Shown here piece after piece: positions 26,843 to 40,365 of a stretch of DNA of 64,000 bases (position 1 is the first letter of the stretch; each line of letters starts with the position of its first letter). The stretch spans positions 8,333,501-8,397,500 of the forward strand of contig CM063290.1 in NCBI GenBank assembly GCA_032173965.1, in the 5' to 3' direction. This stretch comes from Sitta carolinensis (lineage: Eukaryota; Chordata; Aves; Passeriformes; Sittidae). Below the pieces are notes generated by a model that had not been told where the DNA came from, searched no databases, and was given only the letters and a program-made list of their open reading frames with translations. A program made the translations under genes and the position numbers.

Positions 26843-29394
26843 TCTAATTAGCTTCGTCCTACATGGAAATATCAAAGTTATTTTAGGAAATATCTGTATC
26901 TTTGTGCAGTGGAAGCAAAGAAGATAAGTGTTTATTATCCTTTATTATTAGGATTGAGTGAGTATTCTACCAAAGACAAATTCTTCAATAGCCCTGCTTT
27001 CTGGCTCTCTCAAAGCAAAACTAAAGACAGATATTAGGTTAGATTAGATTAGATTAGATAGATTATCCATTTTTAAAATTAATTTTTCTGTTATATCCAT
27101 TGGTTATGCATCTTACATAATAATTTATTTGACAACTCCATCCTGAAATCACTTCTGTATAATAATACTAAACCAAAGAATTGTCAAGCATTAACTCTAC
27201 AAACATATTGCAAACTACAGCTTAAGTATGTCAGTGTCTTATGAGGATACTTGAGGCTGAAATATCTTCCCTACCTACAGACTTTTTAAACTAATACATA
27301 TATGCTCTACAGAGTTAACAGCTGCTGCTATTTCACTAATGGGAAGTATTTTCTCTCTCTTATATTCCAAATAAATCATTATTCACATCTTTCTGTCTTA
27401 TGCTCGAGGTCCAAATAGTCCCATCTCTGTAATAGAAACCAGTAGAACTTAATGAGTTCTCTCAAAACTCAGAGTGACTTGTGTGTACTCTCTTATAGCT
27501 ATTAATGCTAAAAGCTCTCACATAAAGAGGAACTGTAGTGTAGTAACAACGTGAGGTTTGCATTTTATATTTTTGTGTTTACTACTTATTACTATTTCAC
27601 GTACATGAACTGATATAAAATGAATGCATGCATATTTACAAGGATGCCCAATGCAATGAATTCTGCATCGTTCTATTAATGGGCTTTTGAATCCTGTTTT
27701 TTTGGTGAGGAGAATTGTTGTATTTGAGTGTCATTTGGTCCTTATGCATATATGAAAAAAGTATGAATGACATGTGCCAGGAATTAGGGAAAAGAAAGAC
27801 ACAGAAAGTCGAGGCACTGAGTGGATATTGACCTTGATTTCCTCCTGTCATCTTACTGGTATCTTACGTGCATATTGAATACCTAAATTCTCCATCCCTA
27901 CTGGTTTTGTCCTGAGAAAAAGTGTAGCAAGTACTAAAAAATAATTATTTTCCTCCAATGTGCATTAATAATTTAAGTGTTCCTTTTAAGCACAAAGGTC
28001 TGGCTTGTTATTCTGCGTGTGTGTATGCTGGCAAAAAAGGGTAGGAAGAGAAGCAATGACAGCACTATTTTGGTTGGACTTAGGGAGCTCCAGAGATGAG
28101 CTGTGCAAGCTGCCCGGCAGGAGCTGCAGCCTCGAGGTTCCAAGGTGAACTGGGGTTGCTCCATTTCATCCATACTTTGGGCTGGTAAGGGGGTCCCTTG
28201 GGAGCTCACCACTCCAGGAGCAGAACACATGGAACACAGGAAAGGTGCACACTCTGCTGTCCTGCAGAACATCTGAAGGGAAGTGTTGTTCTGAGGACAT
28301 GGATTCCCTAGGAGGGAGACTCACCCATGAGGAAGGTTTGCTACAGAACTCCTCTGAGGTGCAGCCAGGGGCAGGGGCAAGTCAGGAAGAGAGCACACTG
28401 TGACTGGACTGTGGGGTCTCCATCTCCTACAGTCCCACTGGGGACTGGGGAGGACGCTGTTTGCCTAAATGGCAGAAGACCAAGCAGAAGTACCAAATCA
28501 GAGTGGGCTCTGTTTATCTACATTTTTATTTTTTTTTTAAGGTGAATTCAATAGACTGATCCTAGTTTCAAGAGGTAAACAGCAGTGAAGGGTACTGTGC
28601 CTGCCAGAGCTGCCTGGACTGGCTCTGGAATGACATTTGAACACAGATACCTGTGTTACCCTCTCTCTTCCTTAGGGGTCCCTGCACTGTGCCTTTTGCC
28701 ATTCTATCCAAACAGCGCGGATGCAGGGGTGTGGCAAACAGCTGCCTTGTGTCCCTCGCTGTCTCGTTCCCTGACTGGGCAGGGAGCAGTGCAGTGTTTC
28801 AGCAGGCATATCTGACTAATTCTGTACTCTGCTCTGTGTTTATGTTGGAAAAGGAAGGATCAAAGCATGTGCTTGGAGTTAAAAATGGAGGCTTTGTGAT
28901 TAGGGACCTCCTCTTGTTGTGACCCACACGTGCATGTGTGTGAACTCACACACCTGAGATACTCCTGCCACACCACCAAGCATCCCGGGGCAGGACACAG
29001 CTCTGAGTCGAGCTGTTCCTTGCCATGGCCATCAGAGGTCAGGGCTGCCTTTGAAGGGAAGTGGCTTAGCCTTATCTGTGACTACTATGTTGTCTGCAGC
29101 GAGGAGAGACCAGCGAGGCCAGGCGACGATAGTGGCCCTGTGGAGTCAGAGCAAGGCCCTGCCCAGCCTGGCATCCTGTCTCAGACCACAGTGCTGGAAA
29201 TGTCAGAAAAGAGCATAAAATGGTGCTGGAGAGGACTCCTTTTTCTGATGTCTTTCCAGCTTCTGGTGCTCAATGTGGAGGCATTTCCTGAGCTCCTGGC
29301 TGTATCTAAACTGCAGTATGTAGTGGCTGTTAGATTGCCATGAATTTATCTAGAATGCACGTATTCCTTTGGACTCTACATCAGTGAACACCCA
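26843..29394. other. Non-coding stretch, nothing recognised
   Basis: Apart from the (TTAGA) microsatellite I recognise nothing here. Open frames at 28327-28922 and 28930-29343 overlap in several frames, lack domains and are not flanked by convincing splice signals. Confidence 0.5.
27034..27065. repeat. (TTAGA)n microsatellite
   Basis: About five units of the pentamer TTAGA are followed by a TAGATTA variant. Confidence 0.9.
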
Positions 29395-29705
29395 CATTCA
29401 ACTACCAACTGTGTAAAAAATGTTTCCTTTTTATTATGAGAAGAGCAATTACTCCATTTGCTTTCTCCATCCCATTCCGTGCTAAATACCTCAATCACAT
29501 CCAAGTTCAGCTATTGTTTGTCGAGCAAATGAGTCCTTGTGTATGAAGTCTATGTACCTCTGATGTACTTGTTGCTTCTCTTCACTCTAATGTACCTTTC
29601 TGAGATTGCACAAACAGAATTGCAGGCAATGCTCAAGACATGAGCACACCAGGGAATGACAAAATTGCAGAATAATGTTTTCCATTTTGTTGCCTCTTCC
29701 TTTCC
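29395..29705 (-). mobile_element. Degraded CR1/L3-type LINE fragment
   Basis: Read on the + strand this looks like the reverse complement of the CR1 3' region. The order is TGTAAAAAATGTTTCC, then ATACCTCAATCACATCC (compare the usual ...cctcaatcatatcc), a CTCTTC...TCTAATGTACC part, and GAATTGCAGGCAATGCTCAA followed by ATGAGCACACCAGGG. The last pieces match the well-known CR1 block about an inexact tally of ACTGCA...CTCCAGG...CTCACCAG. Divergence is heavy, so the subfamily cannot be named. Confidence 0.5.
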
Positions 29706-32700
29706 CATTTGTCCTTAGCAGTGTGTGAGTTATCAAGTCGCTGTGTTGTTAGAAGGGCCTACAGGGAGAGCCTCACAGACTCCTTCTGGAGGAAGGATGT
29801 GGATAACAGGACATGATTTATCTGTTTAATTTATGTTGGACTGTTTGATTTTGCAAAATTAACTTCCTCCCTGAAGAAAGATGTCAGATGAAATTTTCAG
29901 TTGAAAGGTGCAAGGGGAGAGTGAGATTAGTGTTCAGAGCAGTGCAAAGTTGTGTGCTTTGATCCTTCTGCACACTTACTGCTCTTCTCCACCATGTGTC
30001 TTGCCTATAGGACACAGTTTGGGGGCAGGACTGGGGACTTACCAAAAACTGCCAACCAGATTGCTTCCCTTGGATCAGACCCTATCGAAACAGTTATGTC
30101 CTTGGCTTTTCACATTGCAAAAGAAGCATTTTATTAAAAGGAACAAGACACTTCCCAGAGTCTGACAGCTTGCATTTTAACTATCACCCCTAACAAGGGA
30201 CCTTAAAACTGACCCCAAGATTTAATTTAACCATTACAATTCCATTAGTCTAATTTGTCATGAAACGTCTTTAACTAATTACCTGCGTTTGTAAGTTAGT
30301 CCACATGTCATGAGATAAGAAGTCAAGCATAGTCATAGGTCACTGCTCTGGGCTGCCATCACATAACACAGACCCCAGATGAAAGGGAATTCAAAGCTGA
30401 TAGAAGGAATCCAAATGACAGCTACTCAGCCAGTACAAGGCAGACATGGCTGTAATGTAAAAATTGGACCATTGTCTTGGAAGTGGTGTTTTGGAAAAGA
30501 TGGGGCATGCCCTCATTAGCAGAATAAGGTCTAGGAAGACTGAGCATTCCTCGTAAGCATTTGTCTTGAAGGTGGTAATTTGATAAATACCGGTCCCCAC
30601 TAAAACCATTTGCTAAATTTGGCAGACAACAGTATTAAATATTTATGACTGAATTTAGAGCTGTCCCTTTTCAAAGAGACCTGATTATATCCTGAATGGC
30701 ACTTTAAAAAGCTCATTTGGGAACTTTTGTTGGTTTCCTCAAACAACAAATGTTGAAACAGAGGAAAAGACCAATTAGGAGTCTGATTAAAGGTTGCTCA
30801 AGCCTTTCACTGAATAGTTTGGATTTGGCTCCCTATTACTTGTTGGAAATCTGCCCATGAATTTATAGAGGGAGCTACGACATGCTGTGTGCCACAAACA
30901 CTTCTCTCTCTTAGATTTAGGCAACTGTAAACTTCCTCTCATTTCTCTTGTTCCAGTGCCTGTGACATTTCCCCTGAGACTAGATGAGGAGAAGGATATG
31001 GTACGTGATTAATGCAGGATGAAGTATTCAAAAAATTTTCTCATTCCTGTTTCCTTCCTCGCTGAGCGGAGGTGCAGGGGGAGGTCGTGGAGAGTGATTC
31101 CCCCCATCAATACAGAGTGTCACCATCACACTTTGGGCTGCTGGGGCTGAGTGTGAGGGGTAATTAAATCCCTGCCTCCACCCCATCTCCCCTCCCTTCG
31201 CTGTTCCTTACAGACAGCTAACACCATTGAATTCTTCACTTCCATCACTCATTGGATCAATACAAAGGGCCGGCAAGGACACAGTTATACTGGTCAGGCC
31301 AGCCCTACCTTTGTACTCCCTAAGTACAGGCTCTGTCCAAGCCATAAATCACAGCTACTCTAAATTATAGAGGCTGCCAACACATCAGAGGCCTGGAGTG
31401 GGAGCTCCCTGTGATCACGGCAGGGAGGGGAAGATAAGGAAGGCCCTGACCAAGCTGTCTATTCTGTACTCAGGAGCTTTATTCAGACAGCAAGGAAGAG
31501 TGTCTGGGAGCCTCTGTGCTCCTCTTGCCTGCTGCAGTGGCTCAGCAGTGTTCTGGGTTTACCTGCTGTCCTCAGGAGAAATCGAAATCCTCCTCCTACA
31601 GGCCATAAGGCAGTCACTGGGATTAGGAAGAAACTTCCTTTGCTGGCATATTACTGCAGACTTTATACGTACCCTTTTTTGCATCCCTGTGAGGAGAGAG
31701 GACTGATATTATTTGCATCTTCCTCTTGCCATTGGCTGGCACTGGAGTGCTCAGTCCCCTGTGAGGAGGAGGAAGGGCAGTGCCCTGCTGCCCCCAGCCC
31801 CTGGCATACAGCCCTGCACGGTCACACTGCTTGCTGGTGAGCACAGCATGGCACTTCTTTCTTTCCTCTGTGGAAGTTCACCTGTTATTTTTAACCAATA
31901 TTCTTCCAAATCTTTCAGGATAAATGAATCTTCAGATCTCCAAATCTTTAGCCTGTCTGAAACCAGCATAAAATATCTACCAGTCTGCAATGAAAAATCA
32001 CAGACAATCCATCCTTTCAATCTCTTGCTTTTATCCTAAGCTGATAAGGGAGGCCCTCCTGTGCTTGTCAGCTTTGCATTCTTGGTGTGTGCAGCATAGC
32101 TGAGGATTGCAGATTAAAGGTGAAGAGTTGAACAGGGAAAAAATGCAGGAGTGAAGCAGCTGTTTAATGAGATAGAGGGGCTTTCCTCTTGAAAACTGCT
32201 TATCCATATCCTGTCTCTTGGTAATTGAGGAGTATTTTCTTTATGGGGAAAGCTAGCACTGTTTTCCTGGTTTAATATATTTTACCCACTTGCATGATCA
32301 TCTTTTCATTTTGGTAGGTGAAACCATTCTTTATGAAATTGTGAATGTCAACAGCATTTTATTAAGCTGCTTAATTCTGTCCTGTGCATCTTTTGTCTTA
32401 TAGTTAGAACAAAGTTCAAGTGCACTCAGGAGTGAAAGCTCAATCTGTAACTAAGTTTGAGCCCTTGCAGTTCCAGGTTTAGAAACTCTTTTCCACCCAG
32501 GTCTCTCTCAATCTGTAACAGAACATCTAAAGTTACTAATCCAGAATTGACTTGATTGTTGAATTGACTTTCAGTGGTAGGATGTGCTGTGCTGATAGTT
32601 AGAAGCAAACATGTGAAAGACAAGCTCTGGCAGCTGTTTTAGCCTGCTCATGACACCATCTGTCTTTCTGCTAGAAATATTGTAATTTTTGAAAACTCCT

Positions 32701-35700
32701 CCCTGTGCCTTGCTCTGTTTTTCAGGTAGACCCTTCACCTCCTGGTGTCCCTAAGGATCTCAGGGGAGACAGCTTCATCACTGGTCCTGGTGCCTTCATC
32801 AGTGCTGTAATTTGCTGGGATTCAGCTCCAAAAAGACATCTAATACAAAATCTGCATAAGCTTATGGGGGCCAGAGCAGCTAATAAAGATCACTGGGAAA
32901 TGACTAATGCATATGTGCTGCCACTGTACCTACCACTGCCTTTGCTGGTCTCTGGAGAGGTGCTGGGAGAGCACAACAGCCACTGGTGGAGAAAAACAAG
33001 AGAAGAGAAAGGATTCATCTGCCAGGAAGAGATGCAGTCATGACTCTGGCTTGGAGTGATAAACAGCATGTGCTGTTCAGAGATCTGGCTGTGCACAGGC
33101 CATATTCCCCTGATCTCTCTCCAACTTGGAGATCCTTCTGCTGTGCTTGATGTGAACAAGTCTCATTCTTTGTATCACCTCCATTGCAAATGAGGTTAGG
33201 AAATAGGAACACTTCAGGTTTGCAAGGAGTGATCTGGGATTCTTCAGATACCAGAAGTTCCCGATCTTTTTTGTATAGATAATGTCAATGTTTATATATG
33301 TATAAATGATAACAGAGATGTTGGAGAAATGGTGGGATTTTGGGTTAGGATTGGGGAGGGGGGTTGCTGTGAGGTGGGGACTTCTGAAATGGCAGAGACT
33401 TGGGATCATAATCTGGAGAAGATGGATGCCTTGGCTTGAAGTGTATTGACAGAGTCTGGAGCAGGAAATCATACTGGGTTTGAGATGTGGAACACAAGAG
33501 AGAGAAAATCTGCCTCACAAGGGGTTGAAGGAATTTATTTTAGGGACTTGAAGGATTGGAGTAACTCATTTCACATGACTTTTCCTCCTCTACCCCATGC
33601 TCATGACTGCATGCAACAGTCATTTTTGCTGATGGAAATGTGGTCACTGTATTTTCTGTCCCACTGTCATCTCCTTGTCTCTTTACTTGTCCATACAGTA
33701 TCATATACCCTCTGGCATCATATAATTAAAATAGATGATTATGCAGATGTAAGTGGATCCCTAAGGAAACTTAGCACATGCACATAACACCACAGGCAAC
33801 TTTTAACTGATTATGCAGCTACAAAGAAGTTTCTTCTTTTAAAATTAAAAACACCTTAACTTTTTTTCCTTCTTTTTTAATACTAATAGCTTAACATTTT
33901 CCTCTCCAGATAAGCTCTGAAATTGAAGAGAGAGTGTGGAATACCTTATGGAAGTGAAGGCTGTAGGTTTATGGGTTTAGAAATCTCTGAAAAGCACAAA
34001 AATATTTCCTCCCATTTGGAACACCCCTCCCCCTGCATGCAGAGTGCAGCCCCTGTATGCATTTGGTTTCCAGATCTGATTCCCACCCTCCTTTTTATAA
34101 GCTGTGAATTTTTTTCCTTTCAAAGCACAGATTTTACCCCCCTTCTGTGCCCCCAGGGAAGCTTTTGTCCTGTGAATGCCCCAGGTTTTTAAAGAATGTG
34201 GAAAATCCATGGTTTATTCTATTTCTGTACCGCTACCTCCAATTCCTGATTCCTGCTCCTCTGTGGCCTCTGCTAACGCAGTCTGTCCCGAATAGGGGTT
34301 TTCTCTGCAGTTCCAATGAAATGTGGCTGTGTGCACAGGGACTGCAGCCTTCTAGCCAGCATTCTTTTCTTGTTATTTAGTAGAGAAGGGGTATCACTTT
34401 TTCCCCCTCTCCATCATCAGCCTGATTTTATTACAATCACATAATGGCAACACTGTTCATGTTCCCTCATCCCAAGACTTGGTGGATCCATTCAAACACC
34501 GTGTTAATCCCTCTCTATTCTCAGTAGCACCTTTATGATGGTATTGCCTTTCCAAGCTACAGTTGATCTTGCAAGCCTTCACACCAGCTAATCCAACCTC
34601 CTCTGGCTTCTTTCCCAAAGGTGTAGAGTTCTAAGGGGAACACTCAGCAAGGATATTTTCACTCAGTATCACTGGATCCAGGATTTCTTCTTTTCTTACC
34701 TACAGCACTGCTCACTCCTCTCCATTACTAGCAGCAATGAGGGATAGATACTGCTTACAGAATATAATCATTTTAAAAGGAATTAAGACAGAAAATAAGG
34801 AATGTAAAGGCTTATGGAAAATAACACAGAAATAGCATCTGCATTTTCTATCTGTAGGTACAAGTCAGGTAGAACTGCCCTAATATTTGTGCTGCTGATT
34901 AAGGAATAGTGTGTTATGTAATAAGCAGTACATACTCTTCTCTAGGAGCAATCTTGCAGTGAAGCAGGAGAAACCACCTGGGTGGAGGAACCAAGGATTA
35001 GCTGGTGCCTGAAGCAGAGATTGTATAGACAGAATCTCTAACAGTATTCCTTAGAGAAGCCGGAAGAACTCTGGCAGATCATAGCAGAACCCTTCTGCTT
35101 TATTATGTGCTGAAAAGTAACTGGTTTTTACACATTAGACACTAATCAAGGTCACCCTTTCATTGCTGCATGCTCTGCATTCACTGCACTGTTGGCAGAA
35201 GGGCTTGCTCTGCTCCTGTGTGTGCAGAAAAAAAACCCAAAATAAAATAAAAGGAGAAGAAATCCTTTGGCCAACCATCTGTTGGAACAGAGGCCATGGA
35301 CACAATGCACATACAAACACCTGGATGCATTTTGTAGGTGTGCCCTGTGACCTCTCTTTCCGTGGAGAAATTCACTGGGAAAATAGATTGCACTAGACTG
35401 TTCCTGCAACTGCAGTTAATCGTGCCTTTTCTATATTACTGCTACAGGATTAACACAAACATTGCTTCTATTTTCAGGCTTATCAAAGGCAGCAGCACAT
35501 CTCTCTAATCTCCTATTTCCCTGCTCTCTTTAAAGTGTTTAAATGAATGGAGCACTGATGAGCAGGGCTGTGGTGCCAGCAGGGATGGTGTCATTTAATG
35601 CCTCGCTATTTATGCTATTTAATGCCTGTGTGGCTTTATGTGCCCTGGGTGACTTGCAAACCATCTGGCACCCTCCACCCTTTCACAGGACAGACGGAGG

Positions 35701-36929
35701 TGTAGACAGCACCTTCACTTGTCTCTGGTTCACAGTGACCAGCAGCAGTAAAACAGTACAGTTCTGATGTGCCTGCTCCCACACAGCCTGCACCTGCTGC
35801 CACTGCAGGATGAAGCTTGGAGGCCACGGATTGGTGACCCTGGATACCAGGCAGTCTGGATCTCACTGAGTTGTGGGCACTTACCTACATTCCTGCTGGA
35901 CTGGTTGGCACACACAATCTGGATTTTTCTTACAGCTGTAAAAAGCATAATGATATCTGATCTGCCCCAGCACCTGTTTGGGCAATGTTAACTTGTCAAA
36001 AGGTTTCAGACAAGCTGGAATCAGCAGAATTGTGTGTGTCATATCGGCTCCTTGTCCTAAGAGTCCTACAGCTGGATTTGCAGTATCATTGAATCACAGC
36101 CTGAATTTTTAGCCGTATTACTTACACAAACCACAAATACTTGTGTTGTGTCCTCCAATATGCTAGGAAGTGGGCTGAGATCCACCCTGCAGCTTTCACA
36201 CCACTGTCAGCTGGCATTAACTTCCAGTCATTTTTTCCTTTGAGGCCAGATTGAAATCAGTGACCTAGAAGTAAAATACTCTGCATTTTGTTAGCAAGCA
36301 GTCCCTGGAGTTGTGCAGTCTAAATTGGGATGTTTTCTCAGTGAGCTGTCTTGTATACCTTCTGTGGCAATTGTGCTGTAATTACCACAATCCTCTTCCT
36401 GATAGCAGAATTTATTAATTGCTTTTCACTTTCTCCAGTGCATTTCTGCTCAGATCACAGTGAAAAAAAGACTTTCTTTAGTGTGCGGAAGGGTTATGAT
36501 ATCATACTGTAACATATTAGTTTTCTGTGGTGACATAATCAGAGATTATATTATGGATTCACTGATATTCCTACAAAGAGAGCATACTGGAAACTGTGTT
36601 GGACACTTACTGCACTGCCTGTTAGCAGTACAACTGTGAGATCTGACCCTGAAAATGCTCATGTCTGGGAGAATATTTGCAGAAGTAAGGACTAGTCATG
36701 TGTAGAAAAATTTTCACAATCAGCTTTCATGTTTATGGGATGGATCACTAGTGGACAGTGCTGAGAGTCTGCCAGGAAGTGCTGGCTGCCCTTGGCAGTG
36801 CCATTGCTGAAGGTTCATTTTATTCAGCATTTTAAGGAAGTGCCTAGCTCACACTGTAACTTTACTGCAGTCTGTTCATATGAATAAATTATGTTTCCAC
36901 TTTTTCTGGAGTTCATATTCTGTGTTCAG
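29706..36929. other. Non-coding stretch, nothing recognised as a gene
   Basis: No supported exon. Open frames are short or of low complexity. A short A-rich tract lies at 35227-35254. The region around 31.0-31.3 kb is slightly richer in GC and CG but has no fixed promoter element. Confidence 0.5.
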
Positions 36930-37076
36930 ATTCAAGGTCAGATCCAGTTGGTCACTCTGGCAGTGTATAATGAATTACCAGCAACCCAGAACATACAAAA
37001 TTGGAGATTAGAAGCAGCTCCACCTTATTATCATGACCGTCAATTGGAAGTGGTAGTGCAGTGGATAAAGGGCAAG
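36930..37076 (+). other. Unassigned exon-like segment (49 codons, phase 0)
   Basis: An acceptor (TTCTGTGTTCAG, AG at 36928-36929) and a donor (GGCAAG|GTAATG, GT at 37077-37078) enclose exactly 147 bases. These are open in one frame and start and end on codon borders. The conceptual peptide begins IQGQIQLVTLAVYNELP and contains PPYYHDRQLEVVVQWIKGK, giving a mixed, protein-like composition. I do not recognise a family. No neighbouring exon was identified on the + strand, so this may be an exon of an unrecognised gene, a fossil gene piece, or chance. Confidence 0.25.
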
Positions 37077-37339
37077 GTAATGTAACATGTGAGTGGAATA
37101 GCTCTCAATCTGTGTATTATGAAATTGTCATTCTGTGCCACTGTTCAGCATAAATGGACTAATCTTCAGTTTGAAAATGAGGAGAGCTTGACTGTTAAAG
37201 AATAGGTCATTTGGCTTCTGGCAGCAGCAGAAGATGCTGTAATATTAGCTGTAAGAACTTGTGCATTCTTGGTTAGGAGATAAAAATGATTAAATTGCAC
37301 TGCTTGCTTCTCTATCTTTTAAAGTAATTCATATTTGGA

Positions 37340-37450
37340 CCCGGATTCAGCTAAGCATTTGCATAATTCCTCAGGCCATTCCTATTCAGCCATGCATTTC
37401 AGTCGGTGCTTAAACTCAAGCAAGGGCTGAAGTTCTTTTCAGTTCCTGGG
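37340..37450. repeat. Possible ancient amniote repeat relic
   Basis: CCCGGATTCAGCTAAGCATTTGCATAA and GTGCTTAAACTCAAGCAAGG recall a degraded family of sauropsid interspersed elements built on gattcagcaaagcacttaagc-type blocks. The match is from memory of the pattern and very worn, so this is a weak call. Confidence 0.25.
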
Positions 37451-40250
37451 GCTTCAGCCTTGCAGAACAAAGTCTGGGCCATTACTTCATGTTTCAGTAG
37501 CTTCTGAGGTTGCTGTGCTGTAGCAAATAGAAGTTAGCTTTGTATGTAGCAAATGGAAGTTTGTATTTGTTGTATTATGGGTTGAATACTCTTTAACGAC
37601 TCAGAAAGGTTAAGGGTGAAGATGCTGGGGCCCTGGAGAGGATAATTTTTAATAGAGTCCTCTGTTGGAAATCCAAGAGGCAGAACAGGGGTCATGTCTC
37701 TGAAGAGTTTCACGGACTCTGCAAAACTGGCAGTCACACTGACTGCCTCCCTTCCGCTGGGCTCCTCCTGAAAAGGAACGAGCAGTGCCAAGGGGAAAGC
37801 TTTGTTGGGCTCTTTGGGACACACAGCTCTTCAGGCTGAATTCTGTTCCAAATTATGCTCTGTTTTCCAGAGTAACTTCTCTGGAAAGCTTTGGTATGGT
37901 TGTGCCAGGTGGTAGCCATTTGTGATGTGATTTGTAGTTTTAACATATCTTTCAAAAATTGCAGTATTACCATATGTATTTGTACTGTGCAAACGTGGGA
38001 GGGAGGTTTGGAGAAGAACCTTGATGTGCTGGTTTTTTTTCTTCTGTGGGGCTGGAAATTTCAGAACATTTTGCCTGGAATTATCAAGCTTTTGTGTGTC
38101 AGTTCAGTTTAGCAACAGAACATGTCAGCCAACAGAGTTCCACTGCTTCGTGAAAATGTGTGTGGGAACTGGAAATTTTTTAATTGGGATTGACCCCAAT
38201 CTAAAATGAAATGCTTGGTTATGGCTTTTTATAGAAAATACACTGAAACAATTAACTTTTTTTTCCTTTGAAAAAATAATTTTCAAACATTTGGTAGGAA
38301 ATCCTCTACAGAACAGATTTATGGCCTGAAGTCTTGTTCACAGTGGAACTGGTGGGAATTTTGCTGTTGACTTTCATGTAGCCATTTTACTGAGGTTTTC
38401 TTTGCAGCAGGAGGGATTGTGTGACTCTCTATCTGGAGGTACTAATGTAACTTCAAAGCTTCTTGGCCCACTTCAGAAATAAAAAATATTCTTATATATC
38501 CCTCCAACTTGTTGGATGTATTGCTTCATTGAAGGTAACATGATTTTTGTCTCTGTCCCAGAGAATCACAAGGAACTCAATCTATGTTTGTTAAAATGGA
38601 GACCAGCAACATGTTCTTATACAACAGTAGCAGAGGAAAGGGCAAATGTCCAGGTTACTGCTCTGCTTTGCTGGGCTGTTTTCACCTCACTACTTGAAAT
38701 GTTTGTTCTGTGGAGGAGAATCACCGCAGGTTCCAGATGCAGGTGTTTACAGGGGCATTCAGTTTCAGCACAGTGCTGTGCATGATTCTGTCTCTGTTTC
38801 CTGCTCCCAGTGCATGAGATGATTCACCTGCTCCCAGATTTTCCCTTCTGTATAGCAGATTTTATTAAACCCCAGAAAGCTCTACCTGGAAGCTGTTTTT
38901 CCACCCCAAACTGAGGTCTTACTGTTAACAACCTTTTATGAGCATGGAGCAGTTAATTCCATTGCTGAGTCCTTTGTTACCTCTTCTTCACACGGGACAA
39001 AGTGTCAACAATAGCAAGATGAGGAAGAGAAAGGACTGGAAGAATCAGAAGAGGGGGAAAAGGAGAACTCTGTGAACACTTCGCATGAGATACACACGTT
39101 TGGAAATTTGCTAAAATATCTTCGTAATGTTTATTATAAAAAACATTAAATGAAAGTATAGTTAGTCCAGGACTTAACCTACCCATTTTTCATTGGATTT
39201 GGGCTAACTCAGGGCAATCTTCCAGTTTTGCACTTCAAGCCCAGCTCTACCTGATTTACTGGCAGGTTGCAGTGCACTGAGGACAGCTCTGTCTAGCTCT
39301 GTGTGGTAGACAGAAAAAGAGCAGGACCTTCCATGGAAGAAATGATTCCTAGGAGGGGCCTGAGAGCCGAGATTCAAAAGCATAATGTTCTCAAAGAAAG
39401 GCCAAATTTTTCAGAATGGCTGAACAACAAGCACTCCTGCTGTGACAGATGGCAGAGTATTTCAAAAGATCTTGCTATTAAAGCTGGCTGGAGATTTTCT
39501 ATTCTCTTGTTTTTGAAAGGAACTTGGGTTTTCTGTTAAACACAATAATAGTGCAGAATGGACAGATTTTCCTTCCAGCATTCTATTTTTATGTGAGAGT
39601 TTTAATTGTTTTGGTCAGGGAAGCTCTCACTCCTGTAACACATTGACTTACACTCACTGTGCTGGAGAGCCATGTTACAGACACTTCCCAAAGTCTCATC
39701 CCAGGTTCTGACCCCCCAGTGACAACGAAACTGTTCCAAAGCCCTGGCCGAACACAGGATGTGTTGTGTGATGTGGTGGAGCAGAGCAGCAGAACACTGG
39801 AGTGTGCTGCCTCCAGACAGCTTTTCTTGGGTTTTCTTTTAGGTTTCCTAGAGAGGGTTGAGTTTTGTGATATTTAATTTGGGATCCTGAACACAAGATC
39901 TCCAGTGGGTGAATGTCTTCACTTGTGGCTGCTCACAGGTAGGATTGGCAGTGAAAGGCAAGCTGTGTTTGTATGTAGCTGAACATGCAGAAAGTAGGAT
40001 CTTGGAACTTGAGGCTGTTTCTCAAAACGTGTGCTTTAACATTTCTATGATTTAACTTTCCCATCCATAAATAGGAAGTAAATCATCATCGGTGAAAGAC
40101 TTAAAAAGTTCAGTGTTTATACACGCAACTTTGGAGAAGCAGAAATACAAAAAAAATCCTTTTCCTTCATCTGAATGTCTCAAAGCTCTTTTAAATTGTT
40201 AATTAATTGAGCAGTCATAATGATGTGCCAATGGGGATGAAGGGGGAGGA
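37451..40250. other. Non-coding stretch, nothing recognised
   Basis: I see no exon, RNA gene or named repeat. A near-perfect direct repeat of 15 bases with a 25-base period lies at 37521-37560. Confidence 0.5.
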
Positions 40251-40251
40251 A

Positions 40252-40365
40252 TAATTTACAGGTGGGAGAAATGAGGCATGAATGACTTCCTAGCCTTACC
40301 TGTGCCATGCTGTTAGTCTGTGTCAGATCCAGACAGATACCTTCTGTCCTGTCTCCTTCTGCATC
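40252..40365 (-). repeat. MIR-like SINE relic, minus orientation
   Basis: The + strand reads TTTACAGGTGGGAGAAATGAGGC, then GACTTCC, CCATGCTGTTAGTCTGTGTCAGATCCAGACAG and a CCTTCTGTCCTG end. This follows the reverse-complement MIR order (tttacagatgaggaaactgaggc, acttgccc, cacacagctagt, ccaggtc..ctg). Confidence 0.5.

Noticed and set aside
27034..27065. TTAGG-like repeat as an interstitial telomere tract
   Set aside because: The unit is TTAGA with one TTAGG. Vertebrate telomeres are TTAGGG, so it is an ordinary microsatellite.
28930..29343. 137-codon open frame, plus strand
   Set aside because: It has a hydrophobic stretch near its end but no recognisable family and no conserved context, and its right end approaches a degraded CR1 fragment.
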